From: Bacteroidales bacterium Phil6
GTDB taxonomy: Bacteria; Bacteroidota; Bacteroidia; Bacteroidales; F082
NCBI GenBank assembly: GCA_002633315.1
Contig: NWBN01000027.1
Location: 62,001-126,000, forward strand
Direction: 5' to 3'
Length of the DNA stretch: 64,000 nt
Part shown: positions 8,433 to 17,721 of the stretch, piece by piece
Layout: every line of letters begins with the position of its first letter
Numbering within the stretch: position 1 is the first letter of the stretch
Translations under genes and position numbers: made by a program
Notes under the pieces: model-generated
What the model was told of the DNA's origin: nothing
Database searches by the model: none
What the model saw: only the letters and a program-made list of their open reading frames with translations

Positions 8433-10160
8433 ATGGAACAACTCTTGCAAGTCAACAACCTGAGAATCAAATTTTGTCATGACAATGAATGGACTGAAGT
8501 TGTTCACGGCATAAATTTCGAGGTATTCAGAGGCAAGACACTCGGCATTGTTGGTGAATCAGGTTCCGGAAAGTCGGTAAGTTGCCTTGCAGTGATGAAA
8601 TTGCTTGACGAAAAACATTGCCATATCGATGCCGACAACATTTCGTTGGAAGGAAGTGATATCTCCAAATACAACGACCATGAGATGAGCGAAATAAGAG
8701 GCAAACGTATAGCCATGATTTTCCAGGAGCCAATGACATCGTTAAATCCGGTGCTAAGATGTGGTTTCCAGGTTATGGAAACCATACTGACACACGAAAA
8801 AATTGACAATGAAAAGGCCAAACAAAGGGTTATCCATCTTTTTGAAAAAGTGAAACTGCCACGTCCTGCCACCATTTTCAACAGTTATCCTCACGAATTG
8901 TCCGGAGGCCAAAAGCAAAGAGTGATGATAGCCATGGCTTTGGCATGCAACCCTCAGATTCTCATCGCCGACGAGCCTACAACAGCTCTCGACGTCACAA
9001 TACAAAAAGAGATACTCGCCTTGTTGAGAGACCTGCAAAAAGACAACGACATGGGCATGATATTCATCACCCATGATTTAGGTGTGGTGGCGGAAATAGC
9101 TGATTACGTGACGGTGATGCACAACGGAACGATAGTAGAACACGGCACTGTCAGCGAAATATTGCAAAATCCGAAAGAACCTTATACAAAAGGGCTTTTG
9201 GCATGCCGTCCTCCTGTAGATATAAGACTAAGACATCTCCCTACGGTAAAAGAATATTTGGACGGCATCTGGAAAGATGAACGACAAGTCATAGAAAAAC
9301 TTTCAATAAGCAGTCAAGAAAGAACTGAACGTCTGAGAAAGATTTATTCACAAAAACCTCTTTTAAAAATCGAACATCTCAGTAAATGGTATCCTATAAG
9401 AAAAGGACTTTTCAACAGGACTACGGACTATGTCAAGGCAGTAGATGACGTCTGTTTCGACCTGTATCCGGGTGAGACATTGGGACTTGTTGGAGAGTCG
9501 GGTTGCGGCAAGACAACATTGGGAAGGACGATATTAAGATTGATAGAACCTACATCAGGAAAGATAATTTTCAACAATATTGACGTCACAGCATTGAACA
9601 GTAAAGAATTACGACATTTTAGAAAACAGGCACAAATCGTGTTTCAAGACCCCTACTCTTCTCTTAATCCCTACATGACAATAGGTGACGCCATAGCTGA
9701 ACCCATAATGATACATAGACCGGAGCTTGATGCTTTTAAAAGACGTGACATGGTATTTGAACTTCTTGAAAAAGTAGGACTTAAAGATGAACATTACAAA
9801 CGTTATCCGCATGAGTTCTCCGGAGGACAACGTCAAAGGATATGTATTGCCAGAGCACTTGCCGTCAACCCTAAGATGATAATATGCGACGAATCGGTAT
9901 CTGCTCTCGACGTCTCGGTACAGGCTCAGGTGCTAAACCTGCTTAACGAACTGAAAAACAATATGGGATTTACTTATATTTTTATCTCGCACGACCTCAG
10001 TGTAGTACGATTCATGTCAGACAGAATATTAGTAATGTACAACGGAAAACCAGTGGAACTCAACGATGCCGATAAGGTATTCAATGAACCTGAAAAAGAA
10101 TACACCAAAAAACTTATTTCAGCATTACCGGGTATTAAAGACAGAAAAACAATGTCATGA
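8433..10160 (+). CDS. Fused double-ATPase of dipeptide/oligopeptide ABC transporter family
   Basis: Energising subunit for an oligopeptide/nickel-type (Dpp/Opp, GsiA/YejF-like) importer, 575 residues with two complete ATP-binding cassettes in one chain. Cassette 1 has Walker A GESGSGKS (41-48), signature LSGGQKQR (156-163) and Walker B ILIADEP (176-182). It ends with the oligopeptide C-terminal motif around PYTKGLLACRPP. Cassette 2 has Walker A GESGCGKT (354-361), then FSGGQRQR and DESVSALD. The start follows the promoter element. No permease or substrate-binding gene is adjacent, so its partners must be encoded elsewhere. The substrate is unknown; peptides are the usual guess. Confidence 0.9.
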   Translation: MEQLLQVNNLRIKFCHDNEWTEVVHGINFEVFRGKTLGIVGESGSGKSVSCLAVMKLLDEKHCHIDADNISLEGSDISKYNDHEMSEIRGKRIAMIFQEPMTSLNPVLRCGFQVMETILTHEKIDNEKAKQRVIHLFEKVKLPRPATIFNSYPHELSGGQKQRVMIAMALACNPQILIADEPTTALDVTIQKEILALLRDLQKDNDMGMIFITHDLGVVAEIADYVTVMHNGTIVEHGTVSEILQNPKEPYTKGLLACRPPVDIRLRHLPTVKEYLDGIWKDERQVIEKLSISSQERTERLRKIYSQKPLLKIEHLSKWYPIRKGLFNRTTDYVKAVDDVCFDLYPGETLGLVGESGCGKTTLGRTILRLIEPTSGKIIFNNIDVTALNSKELRHFRKQAQIVFQDPYSSLNPYMTIGDAIAEPIMIHRPELDAFKRRDMVFELLEKVGLKDEHYKRYPHEFSGGQRQRICIARALAVNPKMIICDESVSALDVSVQAQVLNLLNELKNNMGFTYIFISHDLSVVRFMSDRILVMYNGKPVELNDADKVFNEPEKEYTKKLISALPGIKDRKTMS

Positions 10161-10198
10161 CAATTGTTAACCGACATTTCAAATGTCCTATATTGTCA
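10158..10198 (+). terminator. Nested hairpin after ABC ATPase gene
   Basis: TGACAAT (10158-10164) pairs with ATTGTCA (10192-10198). Inside lies a second perfect stem, GACATTT/AAATGTC (10173-10187). The structure overlaps the stop codon. There is no T-run, so termination is only possible, not shown. Confidence 0.35.
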
Positions 10199-10294
10199 AG
10201 CGTCACTAAAAAGAAATACAAAATAAAACTTTTACAACGACTGTTTTCAATTTGATTCAATTACAGTATCATCTGTTATAAAAGACATTCCACA

Positions 10295-11245
10295 TCAAGC
10301 CTTCGCCAATGCAGCAGCACCAAGTATGGCTACATCGTTATCATCAAGTTGCGACACTTTTATCTCCACTTTACCCTTAAAAGTAAACAACAGATTTTCT
10401 TCAAAGTATTTACGAAGAGGTTTCAGCAATACTTCACCTGCTTTCACCGGACCTCCCATCAAGAAGATCGCTTCCGGGGCAGAGAAAGAACAGGCATTTG
10501 CCATGGCGACACCGAGCAGATAACCAACATTGTCGAAAGTTTCCAATGCGACAGGGTCACCTTCTTTGGCTGCATCACCCACCATTTTGCTTGTAAGTTT
10601 ATCTGTTGGGATAGTGCGTAGTATGCCATTGTAATCAGAATGTTTCTCTATCAGTTCCAAAGCAGTGCGACATATTCCGCGTGCTGAGGTATAAGTCTCG
10701 AGACAGCCTTTCAAACCGCAGTTACACTGACGTCCTCCGGGTATTATGACAGAATGTCCAAGTTCTCCGGCACCACCGGTAGAGCCAAGTACAAGCCTGC
10801 CATCTATTATTATACCGCTTCCAACACCTGTTCCCAAGGTAAACATAATGACATGTTTAAGTCCTTTGGCACCACCATAAATATACTCTCCGAAAACAGC
10901 AGCATTGGCATCATTGGAGACTACAACATTAACATCGAAATGTTTCTTCATCTCCTCCCTTAAATTCACATTGCCTTTGAAGTTGAGATTTGTGGCACCT
11001 TCTATACTGCCGGTATAATAATTGCCATTGGGAGCACCAATGCCTATACCGTCAATTGCAGTGACATTGTTTTTATACATCATCTTCTTGATAGCATCAG
11101 CTATATCATTGACATATAATGTAATATCATAATATTCATTGGTGGGAATATTGGCACGGTCCATAATCCTGCCATCATTGCGTACTAAACCCATATCGGT
11201 GTTCGTTCCTCCGATATCTATACCTATGGAATATGTATTTTTCAT
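10295..11245 (-). CDS. ROK-family sugar kinase (glucokinase-like)
   Basis: Cytosolic ATP-dependent sugar kinase of the ROK family, 316 residues. The N-terminal phosphate-binding loop reads GIDIGGTNTDMG. The catalytic Asp lies in VVSNDANAAVFGE, the second glycine loop is GTGVGSGI, and the zinc-binding CNCGLKGCLE motif is intact. There is no N-terminal DNA-binding domain, so this is a kinase rather than a NagC/XylR repressor. A GTG six codons upstream is possible, but the ATG at 11245 fits a 5' leader starting from the promoter just upstream. Glucose is the likeliest substrate; N-acetylhexosamines cannot be excluded. Confidence 0.88.
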   Translation of the reverse strand: MKNTYSIGIDIGGTNTDMGLVRNDGRIMDRANIPTNEYYDITLYVNDIADAIKKMMYKNNVTAIDGIGIGAPNGNYYTGSIEGATNLNFKGNVNLREEMKKHFDVNVVVSNDANAAVFGEYIYGGAKGLKHVIMFTLGTGVGSGIIIDGRLVLGSTGGAGELGHSVIIPGGRQCNCGLKGCLETYTSARGICRTALELIEKHSDYNGILRTIPTDKLTSKMVGDAAKEGDPVALETFDNVGYLLGVAMANACSFSAPEAIFLMGGPVKAGEVLLKPLRKYFEENLLFTFKGKVEIKVSQLDDNDVAILGAAALAKA

Positions 11246-11266
11246 TTTCTCAATATTTTTCACTCA

Positions 11267-11296
11267 CAAAATTATAAAAAAATCGCAACTTGCAAA
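11267..11296 (-). promoter_or_regulatory. Promoter of ROK kinase gene
   Basis: On the minus strand TTTG (11293-11296), 18 bases, then TAATTTTG (11267-11274). This fits the phylum consensus and places the RNA start between the GTG and ATG candidates, favouring the ATG. Confidence 0.7.
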
Positions 11297-11367
11297 ACAA
11301 TACCACAAAATAATCATTATGTTACAGTTAAAAATATAAAAACAACACTATGAATCTTATAAAATAT

Positions 11368-11375
11368 TATTTTTG
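11368..11375 (+). promoter_or_regulatory. -7 promoter element for rhodanese gene
   Basis: TATTTTTG lies 10 bases before the ATG at 11386. It falls downstream of an alternative in-frame ATG at 11350, so the later start is preferred. Confidence 0.6.
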
Positions 11376-11385
11376 CGAAAAAAAA

Positions 11386-11778
11386 ATGAAGACAGGAATA
11401 AAAATAATATCGGTAATAACCATGTTTTGTATATTCTGCGCCTGTAAAGGACAAGAAGAAATCAAGGCATTGACACCGGAAGAATTCAACAATGCCATCA
11501 GCAACGACAGTTTAGCTGTAATACTCGATGTAAGGCAACCTTCAGAATATTATGAAGGCCACCTTCCCAATGCCATATTACTCAATTACCTCGATTCGGA
11601 AGCTTTTGAGGAAGGTCTGAATAATCTTGACAAGAACAAGAACTATTATATATACTGTCGCAGCGGACGAAGAAGTCACAATGCTGCCGTAATGATGCAG
11701 AAACAAGGCTTCAAGGTTTACGACATGAAAGGCGGTATATTAGGCTGGAACAAATACAACCTGCCAACAGTAAAATAA
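11386..11778 (+). CDS. Rhodanese-domain lipoprotein
   Basis: Single-domain rhodanese of 130 residues, probably an envelope lipoprotein: the hydrophobic leader ends at Cys20 in a FCAC lipobox. The domain shows the substrate-loop entry LDVRQPSEYYEGHLPNA. The active-site loop is YCRSGRRS, with catalytic Cys91. The six-residue loop fits sulfur-transferase or persulfide chemistry rather than phosphatase activity. Periplasmic single-domain rhodaneses of this size occur widely in Bacteroidota; the physiological acceptor is not known. The gene stands alone between two divergent or convergent units. Confidence 0.85.
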   Translation: MKTGIKIISVITMFCIFCACKGQEEIKALTPEEFNNAISNDSLAVILDVRQPSEYYEGHLPNAILLNYLDSEAFEEGLNNLDKNKNYYIYCRSGRRSHNAAVMMQKQGFKVYDMKGGILGWNKYNLPTVK

Positions 11779-11885
11779 CGGTATTTCCCGGTCGAACAGA
11801 ATAAATACAAAAAACGAAAATCTAACATATCAAGATAAAAATGAAGGCTCCGCCACAAAGAGCCACTCATTAACAACAATCTGTA

Positions 11886-12695
11886 TCAAGCCTGATGAAC
11901 AGTAATCTGAGGGAATGGGAAACCTATCTTTTCCTCATTGAATCTGGCATAAACGGTTTTGTTGAAATCAAAAAACACGCTCCAATAGTCCGTACCTTTA
12001 ACCCATGCACGTACAGTGAGGTTTATGCTGCTGTCTGCCAAAGCACCCAATTCTATTGTTATGGTTTTATCTTTCATCACTCTTGAATCGGCATCCAAAA
12101 TACCGGCGATAACGCTCTTTGCCTTTTCAAAATCCTCTCCATATTCAATACTAACTGTCCAATCCACACGACGCAATTCCTGTTTACTGTAGTTTATAAG
12201 AGTGCCATTACTCAAAGAACCATTAGGGATGAATATGGTCTTATTGTCAGTCGTTGTCAATACTGTCTGAAACATCTGAATAGACTCCACAGTACCTGAC
12301 AGTCCCTGTGTCTCTATAAAGTCACCCAAACGATAAGGTTTGACAAACAAAATGATGATACCACCTGCGAAATTCTGCAACTGTCCGCTCAATGCCATAC
12401 CAATGGCGACACCTACAGATGCCAACAATGCTGCAAATGAAGCTGTTTCCACACCAAGAGCACCTACCACAGCTATCACAAGCAGTACAGTAAGTGTAAT
12501 ATTGATAAAACTTGTCACAAAACTGCGTATCGAGGCTTCCCATTTGTTGCGCTGCATTATCTTGTTAACAAGTTTCTTAACGATTTTGATAAGCCATCTT
12601 CCTATAATGTAGATAGCTATTGCTGCCAAAATATTTTTACCGAGTTCAACACCTGAATCTATCAATTGATTCACAAAATCCTGTAACGAATTCAT
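11886..12695 (-). CDS. MscS-family small-conductance mechanosensitive channel
   Basis: Inner-membrane osmotic safety valve of 269 residues, close in length to E. coli MscS. Three transmembrane helices occupy about residues 15-35, 58-80 and 85-110. The third is the Gly/Ala-rich pore helix, recognisable as VGVAIGMALSGQLQNFAGG followed by the VKPYRLGDFIE linker. A cytosolic beta domain and a vestibule domain ending in FPFPQITVH follow. The gene stands alone under a good promoter. A short GGCTC/GAGCC hairpin at 11846-11864 downstream could act as a weak terminator for both this gene and the rhodanese gene. Confidence 0.93.
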   Translation of the reverse strand: MNSLQDFVNQLIDSGVELGKNILAAIAIYIIGRWLIKIVKKLVNKIMQRNKWEASIRSFVTSFINITLTVLLVIAVVGALGVETASFAALLASVGVAIGMALSGQLQNFAGGIIILFVKPYRLGDFIETQGLSGTVESIQMFQTVLTTTDNKTIFIPNGSLSNGTLINYSKQELRRVDWTVSIEYGEDFEKAKSVIAGILDADSRVMKDKTITIELGALADSSINLTVRAWVKGTDYWSVFFDFNKTVYARFNEEKIGFPFPQITVHQA

Positions 12696-12723
12696 ATTTT
12701 ATCTATTTTAAATTTACTTGTTG

Positions 12724-12754
12724 CAAAGGTATGAAACTATACTTTAAAAACAAT
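12724..12754 (-). promoter_or_regulatory. Promoter of mscS-type gene
   Basis: On the minus strand ATTG (12751-12754), exactly 19 bases, then TACCTTTG (12724-12731). This has the same geometry as the promoter at 17.7 kb. The ATG lies 28 bases downstream. Confidence 0.75.
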
Positions 12755-12821
12755 AATATCATAACAACAATAAATACTATCTGTTTATACGGATGGCTTC
12801 ATTAAACTTAAATATTATCAA

Positions 12822-12859
12822 AAAAAACGAATCTGCAACAAAAGTTTGCTGCAGATTCG
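12822..12859 (-). terminator. Intrinsic terminator of the T9SS protein / small protein unit
   Basis: A perfect 10-bp stem CGAATCTGCA / TGCAGATTCG (12829-12838 with 12850-12859) has an 11-base loop. On the minus strand it is followed by eight T residues. It lies 12 bases after the stop of the small exported protein gene. Confidence 0.88.
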
Positions 12860-12870
12860 TTTGTCATAAA

Positions 12871-13128
12871 TTATTCTTTATCTTTCTTACGAAACATTGC
12901 GTATGCCAAACCGAGACCTGTAAGAAACACAATGCCGCTGCCAATAGGTGTATTATGCGCCACAGAATCTCCTATTTGACCATGTATCCCCGGAAGAATA
13001 GGTGCAGTCGGGTCTTCAATATCCCTGGCATCCATGTCTTCATATCTGAAGAATCCGTCACTCTGCGCCATGGCAGTTCCAAAACCCATCGTCAATATTA
13101 TCGCTATTGTCATTATAACCTTTTTCAT
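12871..13128 (-). CDS. Small exported protein with C-terminal sorting-like tail
   Basis: An 85-residue protein with a signal peptide (MKKVIMTIAIILTMGFGTAMA, cleaved before QSDG). A short polar middle (RYEDMDARDIEDPTAPILP) follows. The tail has three parts: PIGSG, a hydrophobic Gly-rich helix of about 16 residues (IVFLTGLGLAYAMF), and RKKDKE. This resembles the small Bacteroidota proteins called PID-CTERM-like, where motif, helix and basic end suggest membrane retention or processing. That assignment is from memory of the pattern, not a search. An alternative start nine codons upstream is possible. The gene begins right after the stop of the large T9SS surface protein and shares its terminator, so the two are probably co-expressed. 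Confidence 0.65.
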   Translation of the reverse strand: MKKVIMTIAIILTMGFGTAMAQSDGFFRYEDMDARDIEDPTAPILPGIHGQIGDSVAHNTPIGSGIVFLTGLGLAYAMFRKKDKE

Positions 13129-13157
13129 ATCCAAAATCTTTATCATTGTTATCATAT

Positions 13158-16100
13158 TTATTTAACCAAAACCTTTTGTGTCTTCAAACCGGACTCGTCT
13201 ATCATCTGAATGACAAACACACCGGTATTCAAGGACTCGACATTAATACCATCGCCGGAAGAAACTTTTCCCGTCAACATCAGTCTGCCCAACATATCAA
13301 TAACTTTTACCTCTCCAATGCCTTTCACATTTTCTATGATGATAACATTATCCGACACGTAAGCAAACTGTTCTCCGTTTGTCACTGTTTCATTGCTCTC
13401 GTCGAATACAAGACTGAATCTGTTGATGTCGCCATTTGGCATTCCAACAAACTCATAACACTCTTCCATCAACATGTTGACTTTATCGCCTGTACTGTTA
13501 TCTATGAGATAGATGCAGTCGAATTCACCCACTGTCTCTATTCTCATCTTGAACTCACTCATTGTTTTGGCTTTAAATCCTACTGATACCGAGTTCACAT
13601 TCTCAGGACAACTGTATATGCCATATCTGTCATATCCTGATGTCAAAAACACGAGACTTACCTTGTCATTGACATTTGTCAATTTCTCAAAACCTCCTTT
13701 TCCATTATTCATCACCACTACTGCATTATCTTTACCTGCATTGCTTTCCACTATGATATTGACACTTCTGAAAGTATCGGTACTTTTTGCAGCACCCCTG
13801 TTATATTTAAGAGAAGCTGCTGCATCTGTAGCTTTCACCATGAAACCTTCTGCGACCGGAATTATTCCGGCAGCATTATATCGGAACACTCCATTTTCGA
13901 CAGTTGCGAATCCGCCTTCAAATATATTGGTCTTAGTCATCGAGTTCCAATCTATATCGTAAACGAAAGGATTACCCAACAAGGTATAATAACTCCACTG
14001 ATTATCCGCATTATATGTTGACAAGACGAAATCCCATGTATTTCCGAAATTCAGAGTTCCGGTATTGTCGAAACTTACCTGATCAGGATATGACACGAGA
14101 TAACCTTCTCCTTCTTCCAAAGTCAAGAAATCTGATGAATGCGACTTATGGTTATACCATGGATGAGCAACACCGTTCTCGTCTTCATTTTCAGGAACCC
14201 ATTTATACAAATCATAATCGTCGTCACTCTCAATGAAATTCATCACAGGAGCATTAACCATAGGAGACGACACAATCTGCCAGCCTGTATTATCAACTCC
14301 CCATGTCTGAGGATTATCAATACTTTGTCTCACTGTTGCCATGACACCGGCATTGCCGTGTATAAGTTGCCCTCCATCTTCAATTACAAGATTAGAAGGT
14401 GTTGTATTGCCAAGGATACCATTGACTGTCAACACGGCTCCATTTGTAACAGTAACTACTCCATTTATAGAAACATTGTCTTTCACCACATTACCGCTTA
14501 ACATCATCTCATCCATGACCTCAATATTGGTACATACATTGGAACTTGAAACAATCTTCTTATAAAGCTGAATAGATTTCTGATTACTTTTATAATAACG
14601 GAATCTACTTTGATTACCTGAATAATAAAACTGAAGAGAGGTTGAATAAAAACCACCATCATTATTCATGGTAACCATATTAACATTCCCATTTTCTTCA
14701 AAAGAAATATCATTGTCATATACTGTTTCAGAACTACATTTTAATCCATTGTTATCCGATGTATTTCCAATATAAAAACCCGATTTAGACCTGACAGAAT
14801 AACCATTTTCAGTACTGCTTATCGTAAAACATGAATTTTCAAGTGTTTCGGTATTTTCTATCATATTATCCACAATAGTCACACTAAAATAATTTCCCGG
14901 GTTATCAAGAGAAAGCAAAGAACCGTCGAATGCCACACCTATTTCTTCACAAACTATTAGAAAGTCTCCTTCCATACCATCTATAGAAGTATGTTTGGAA
15001 TAACATGTCGTTCCCGGACCACCAAACACTGCATATAGCGTAATATCTTCATTGACAGTTATATCACCGGACTGTATATCTACAGAAGAGGGAGATGCCA
15101 TACCCGTTATCTCCGTTGTCGTCCAACCTTTAAAATCAAATCCGGAAGGAGACACAACATCTGTCTTCAATGGTGTGGGCAGTCCGGCAGGTACCGTCAC
15201 AATTTCCGGCACTCCGTTTATCATATAAGTTATTTGACATTGACTTACAACATTTCCAGACAACAATATCTCTACATCTTCCGTTCCATTTGTCTGAAAA
15301 GTAATAATACCTATAGATTCACCTACAGTAAGACCGGATTTCATACGTACATATAATGTAGTACCAATATTTCCTCCGACAGGCGACACGGTCAAATTAT
15401 CCTGATAATCGACATCATCTAATGAAACTTCAAAATATTCATCTACATAAATATACAAATCAGCAGTCAAATTCATCGCATTTATTGCAAGTGTTTTAGA
15501 TTCCGAAGGTCCTTCTCCTTCATAACATACAAAACCCAACAATTCATCAGGGGTTACAGTAATAGTCGGTATTTTTGTAACAATAACATCTTCAGCACTG
15601 TTGACTCTTAACTGTATGTTGTTATAGCAACCGACGACAGCAGTCAAGGTCACCAAGTCACCTTCCATCAGCCCCTCTACTACAGGCAAACGATATATTA
15701 CCATTTCGTTGTTGTCTTGTGTTATGATAGTGTTGCCGTTATTGTTGATAGTACCTATCACGGCATCTGCTATTTGAACTCTTGTACTTTGTAACATGTT
15801 GTCGGCTTCAAAGTCTGCAAGAAGTTCCGCTATTGTTTTGACTGCGGAAGGCAAGGTGTTGCCGCTCGATACTATACTGAATTCTGATTCCACATTACCG
15901 TCTATGCCGGTAAGTTCGACAAGTCCATTATAAACGGTTTTGGTCCCCAAAGCCCTCACCTTATCGCCTAAAGCCAAGGTCTCAGGAACAGTATTGTTAT
16001 TGAGAAACAAGTCTATGGCAGCAGTCTCGTCCTGTATGTAAATGTTACGTCCATCTATGAAAGTTACAACACCTTCCACTATTGCCGTCTCATTCTCATT

Positions 16101-17654
16101 GAGTGCACGTGCTTCCGCAATAGTAATAAGTGTAGGGAACGTATATGTCGCTACGGACACAGCACTGTTGTCCAAACCTTCTTTTACAGCCATCGCTTTA
16201 ATGGTCGTTGTTGTAGATACCGATATTGGACTGCTGTAAACGCTGCTTTCTGTTGTAGGCTCGGTGCCGTCGGTGGTGTAGTATATTGTGGCGCCTTCCG
16301 TATTGCAGTTAATGCTGACAGTCTGAGGCTCGTAATAGGTACCTCCCGCAGGACTAAATGTAGGCGTCGCTACAGTGGTGGTGCCGCTGTTTTCAAAACC
16401 TGTCAAATTTATATTATCTATTTCCCAAGCAGCCTGAAACTCTGTTGAAGTATATTTGAAACCTATATGACAATTGTTACCGCTGAATCCGTCGAGTGAT
16501 ATGTCACCGGATGGTGTCCATGTCCATGAACCTGATGAAAGTGTGCATGTCAATGGAGTCCATGTGGCAGTCTCGGGATTGCTGCCGTCGTAATCGTTGG
16601 AGAAATACACCTCCAAGTCAGGACCTGTATAGTTTTTGGCAGTGGTGAATGTCAGGACGGTATTGCTGTATTCGTTGAGATTGAAGGCAGGGGAGATGCA
16701 CCAGTCAACGTTGGCACCGGTGCCATAACCGTTGATGTAGGCATAATGGTTGTTGTTATATGATTCTATGGACCATTCGGCTGAACCACTTACATTGACA
16801 AAAGTCCATCCGTTCATCTCACCTTCCCAATCCTGGTCGAAAATAGTGACTAATCCTATTATAATGTTATATTCCGCTGTCGCCACATTGCTGTTTTCCA
16901 TCCCTTCCTTACATGCTATTGCCTTGACGGTGGTGCTGTTGGCAATGACAAGAGGGCTGCTGTAAACGCTGCTTTCTGTTGTAGGCTCGGTGCCGTCGGT
17001 GGTGTAGTATATTGTGGCGCCTTCCGTATTGCAGTTAATGCTGACAGTCTGAGGTTCGTAATAGGTACCTCCCGCAGGACTAAATGTAGGCGTCGCTACA
17101 GTATTTATGTCGTTAAGTTCAAAAATTTCTATTTGCGTATTCTTAATGTTGTTGTGCACTGAAGTATAGGTACGCCAGTCATTTCCGTTATACACACCTA
17201 AATAACGGTTGAATTCGTTATTTAAGAAGCCGTGGTAGTCAGGGGTCGATGTATTTGTGATGTCTAAAGTCCAGATGTTGGCATCACCGCTACCTACTCT
17301 TACGCCATTGTTGTCACTGGTAGAGTATAGAAATACGCTGTTGTCGTTCAATGGAGATATCTTGTATCCGCCTTCTACAGCAGTGAATTTCCATTGCAGT
17401 TCGGCAGCTATTTCACCTTGAATGGTGTTGTTTTCAATTACAACAGAAACTGCCGTTGGTGCCGAAGAAGAACCGTTGGCACTCGTAAGAGCATAGCCGC
17501 CATTGACATCTACTATCATGTAGGTGCCTTCTGCTGTTACATCAGTGTGATTCGTCAATTTAGAAAATGTTTGTTGAGCATTTAATGAATACTCTCCCAC
17601 GATCAAGCACAGGAAGAATACCCATGCTGAGAAATAAGTAAATTTCAATTTCAT
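13158..17654 (-). CDS. Large multidomain surface protein with T9SS type A sorting domain
   Basis: Secreted surface protein of 1499 residues. A signal peptide (ending SLNAQQ) is followed by a lectin- or RICIN-like stretch. Next comes a first chitobiase C-terminal-like module (YTTDGTEPTTESSVYSSP) and a jelly-roll of the choice-of-anchor J type (DQDWEGEMNGW to DNINLTGF). A second, nearly identical chitobiase-like module and an OB-fold-like DUF5689-type region (EGVVTFIDGRNIYIQDETA) come after. An InlB/Flg-new-like repeat (FKGWTTTEI to LYAVFGG), further beta-rich regions and the sorting domain (KVIDMLGRLMLTG to VLVK) complete it. No catalytic motif was seen; adhesion or substrate binding is inferred. 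The chosen ATG lies 37 bases after a strong promoter; an earlier in-frame start would overlap that promoter. Confidence 0.85.
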   Translation of the reverse strand: MKLKFTYFSAWVFFLCLIVGEYSLNAQQTFSKLTNHTDVTAEGTYMIVDVNGGYALTSANGSSSAPTAVSVVIENNTIQGEIAAELQWKFTAVEGGYKISPLNDNSVFLYSTSDNNGVRVGSGDANIWTLDITNTSTPDYHGFLNNEFNRYLGVYNGNDWRTYTSVHNNIKNTQIEIFELNDINTVATPTFSPAGGTYYEPQTVSINCNTEGATIYYTTDGTEPTTESSVYSSPLVIANSTTVKAIACKEGMENSNVATAEYNIIIGLVTIFDQDWEGEMNGWTFVNVSGSAEWSIESYNNNHYAYINGYGTGANVDWCISPAFNLNEYSNTVLTFTTAKNYTGPDLEVYFSNDYDGSNPETATWTPLTCTLSSGSWTWTPSGDISLDGFSGNNCHIGFKYTSTEFQAAWEIDNINLTGFENSGTTTVATPTFSPAGGTYYEPQTVSINCNTEGATIYYTTDGTEPTTESSVYSSPISVSTTTTIKAMAVKEGLDNSAVSVATYTFPTLITIAEARALNENETAIVEGVVTFIDGRNIYIQDETAAIDLFLNNNTVPETLALGDKVRALGTKTVYNGLVELTGIDGNVESEFSIVSSGNTLPSAVKTIAELLADFEADNMLQSTRVQIADAVIGTINNNGNTIITQDNNEMVIYRLPVVEGLMEGDLVTLTAVVGCYNNIQLRVNSAEDVIVTKIPTITVTPDELLGFVCYEGEGPSESKTLAINAMNLTADLYIYVDEYFEVSLDDVDYQDNLTVSPVGGNIGTTLYVRMKSGLTVGESIGIITFQTNGTEDVEILLSGNVVSQCQITYMINGVPEIVTVPAGLPTPLKTDVVSPSGFDFKGWTTTEITGMASPSSVDIQSGDITVNEDITLYAVFGGPGTTCYSKHTSIDGMEGDFLIVCEEIGVAFDGSLLSLDNPGNYFSVTIVDNMIENTETLENSCFTISSTENGYSVRSKSGFYIGNTSDNNGLKCSSETVYDNDISFEENGNVNMVTMNNDGGFYSTSLQFYYSGNQSRFRYYKSNQKSIQLYKKIVSSSNVCTNIEVMDEMMLSGNVVKDNVSINGVVTVTNGAVLTVNGILGNTTPSNLVIEDGGQLIHGNAGVMATVRQSIDNPQTWGVDNTGWQIVSSPMVNAPVMNFIESDDDYDLYKWVPENEDENGVAHPWYNHKSHSSDFLTLEEGEGYLVSYPDQVSFDNTGTLNFGNTWDFVLSTYNADNQWSYYTLLGNPFVYDIDWNSMTKTNIFEGGFATVENGVFRYNAAGIIPVAEGFMVKATDAAASLKYNRGAAKSTDTFRSVNIIVESNAGKDNAVVVMNNGKGGFEKLTNVNDKVSLVFLTSGYDRYGIYSCPENVNSVSVGFKAKTMSEFKMRIETVGEFDCIYLIDNSTGDKVNMLMEECYEFVGMPNGDINRFSLVFDESNETVTNGEQFAYVSDNVIIIENVKGIGEVKVIDMLGRLMLTGKVSSGDGINVESLNTGVFVIQMIDESGLKTQKVLVK
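16231..16376 (-). repeat. 146-bp direct repeat, copy 1 (inside T9SS surface protein gene)
   Basis: Differs from the copy at 16957-17102 at a single base (c at 16329 against t at 17055). It encodes part of a chitobiase C-terminal-like module. The near-identity at DNA level points to recent duplication or gene conversion. Confidence 0.95.
16957..17102 (-). repeat. 146-bp direct repeat, copy 2 (inside T9SS surface protein gene)
   Basis: Second copy, 726 bases from the first. The distance is a multiple of three, so recombination between copies would delete 242 codons in frame. Confidence 0.95.
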
Positions 17655-17690
17655 TTTTTTATTTTTTAAAAACCTTTTCAATTTTTTTTG

Positions 17691-17721
17691 CAAATGTAAC
17701 CTATTTTTATTATACTGCAAT
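17691..17721 (-). promoter_or_regulatory. Promoter of T9SS surface protein gene
   Basis: On the minus strand ATTG (17718-17721), exactly 19 bases, then TACATTTG (17691-17698). It fixes the translation start at 17654, because the longer frame begins within the promoter. Confidence 0.8.
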
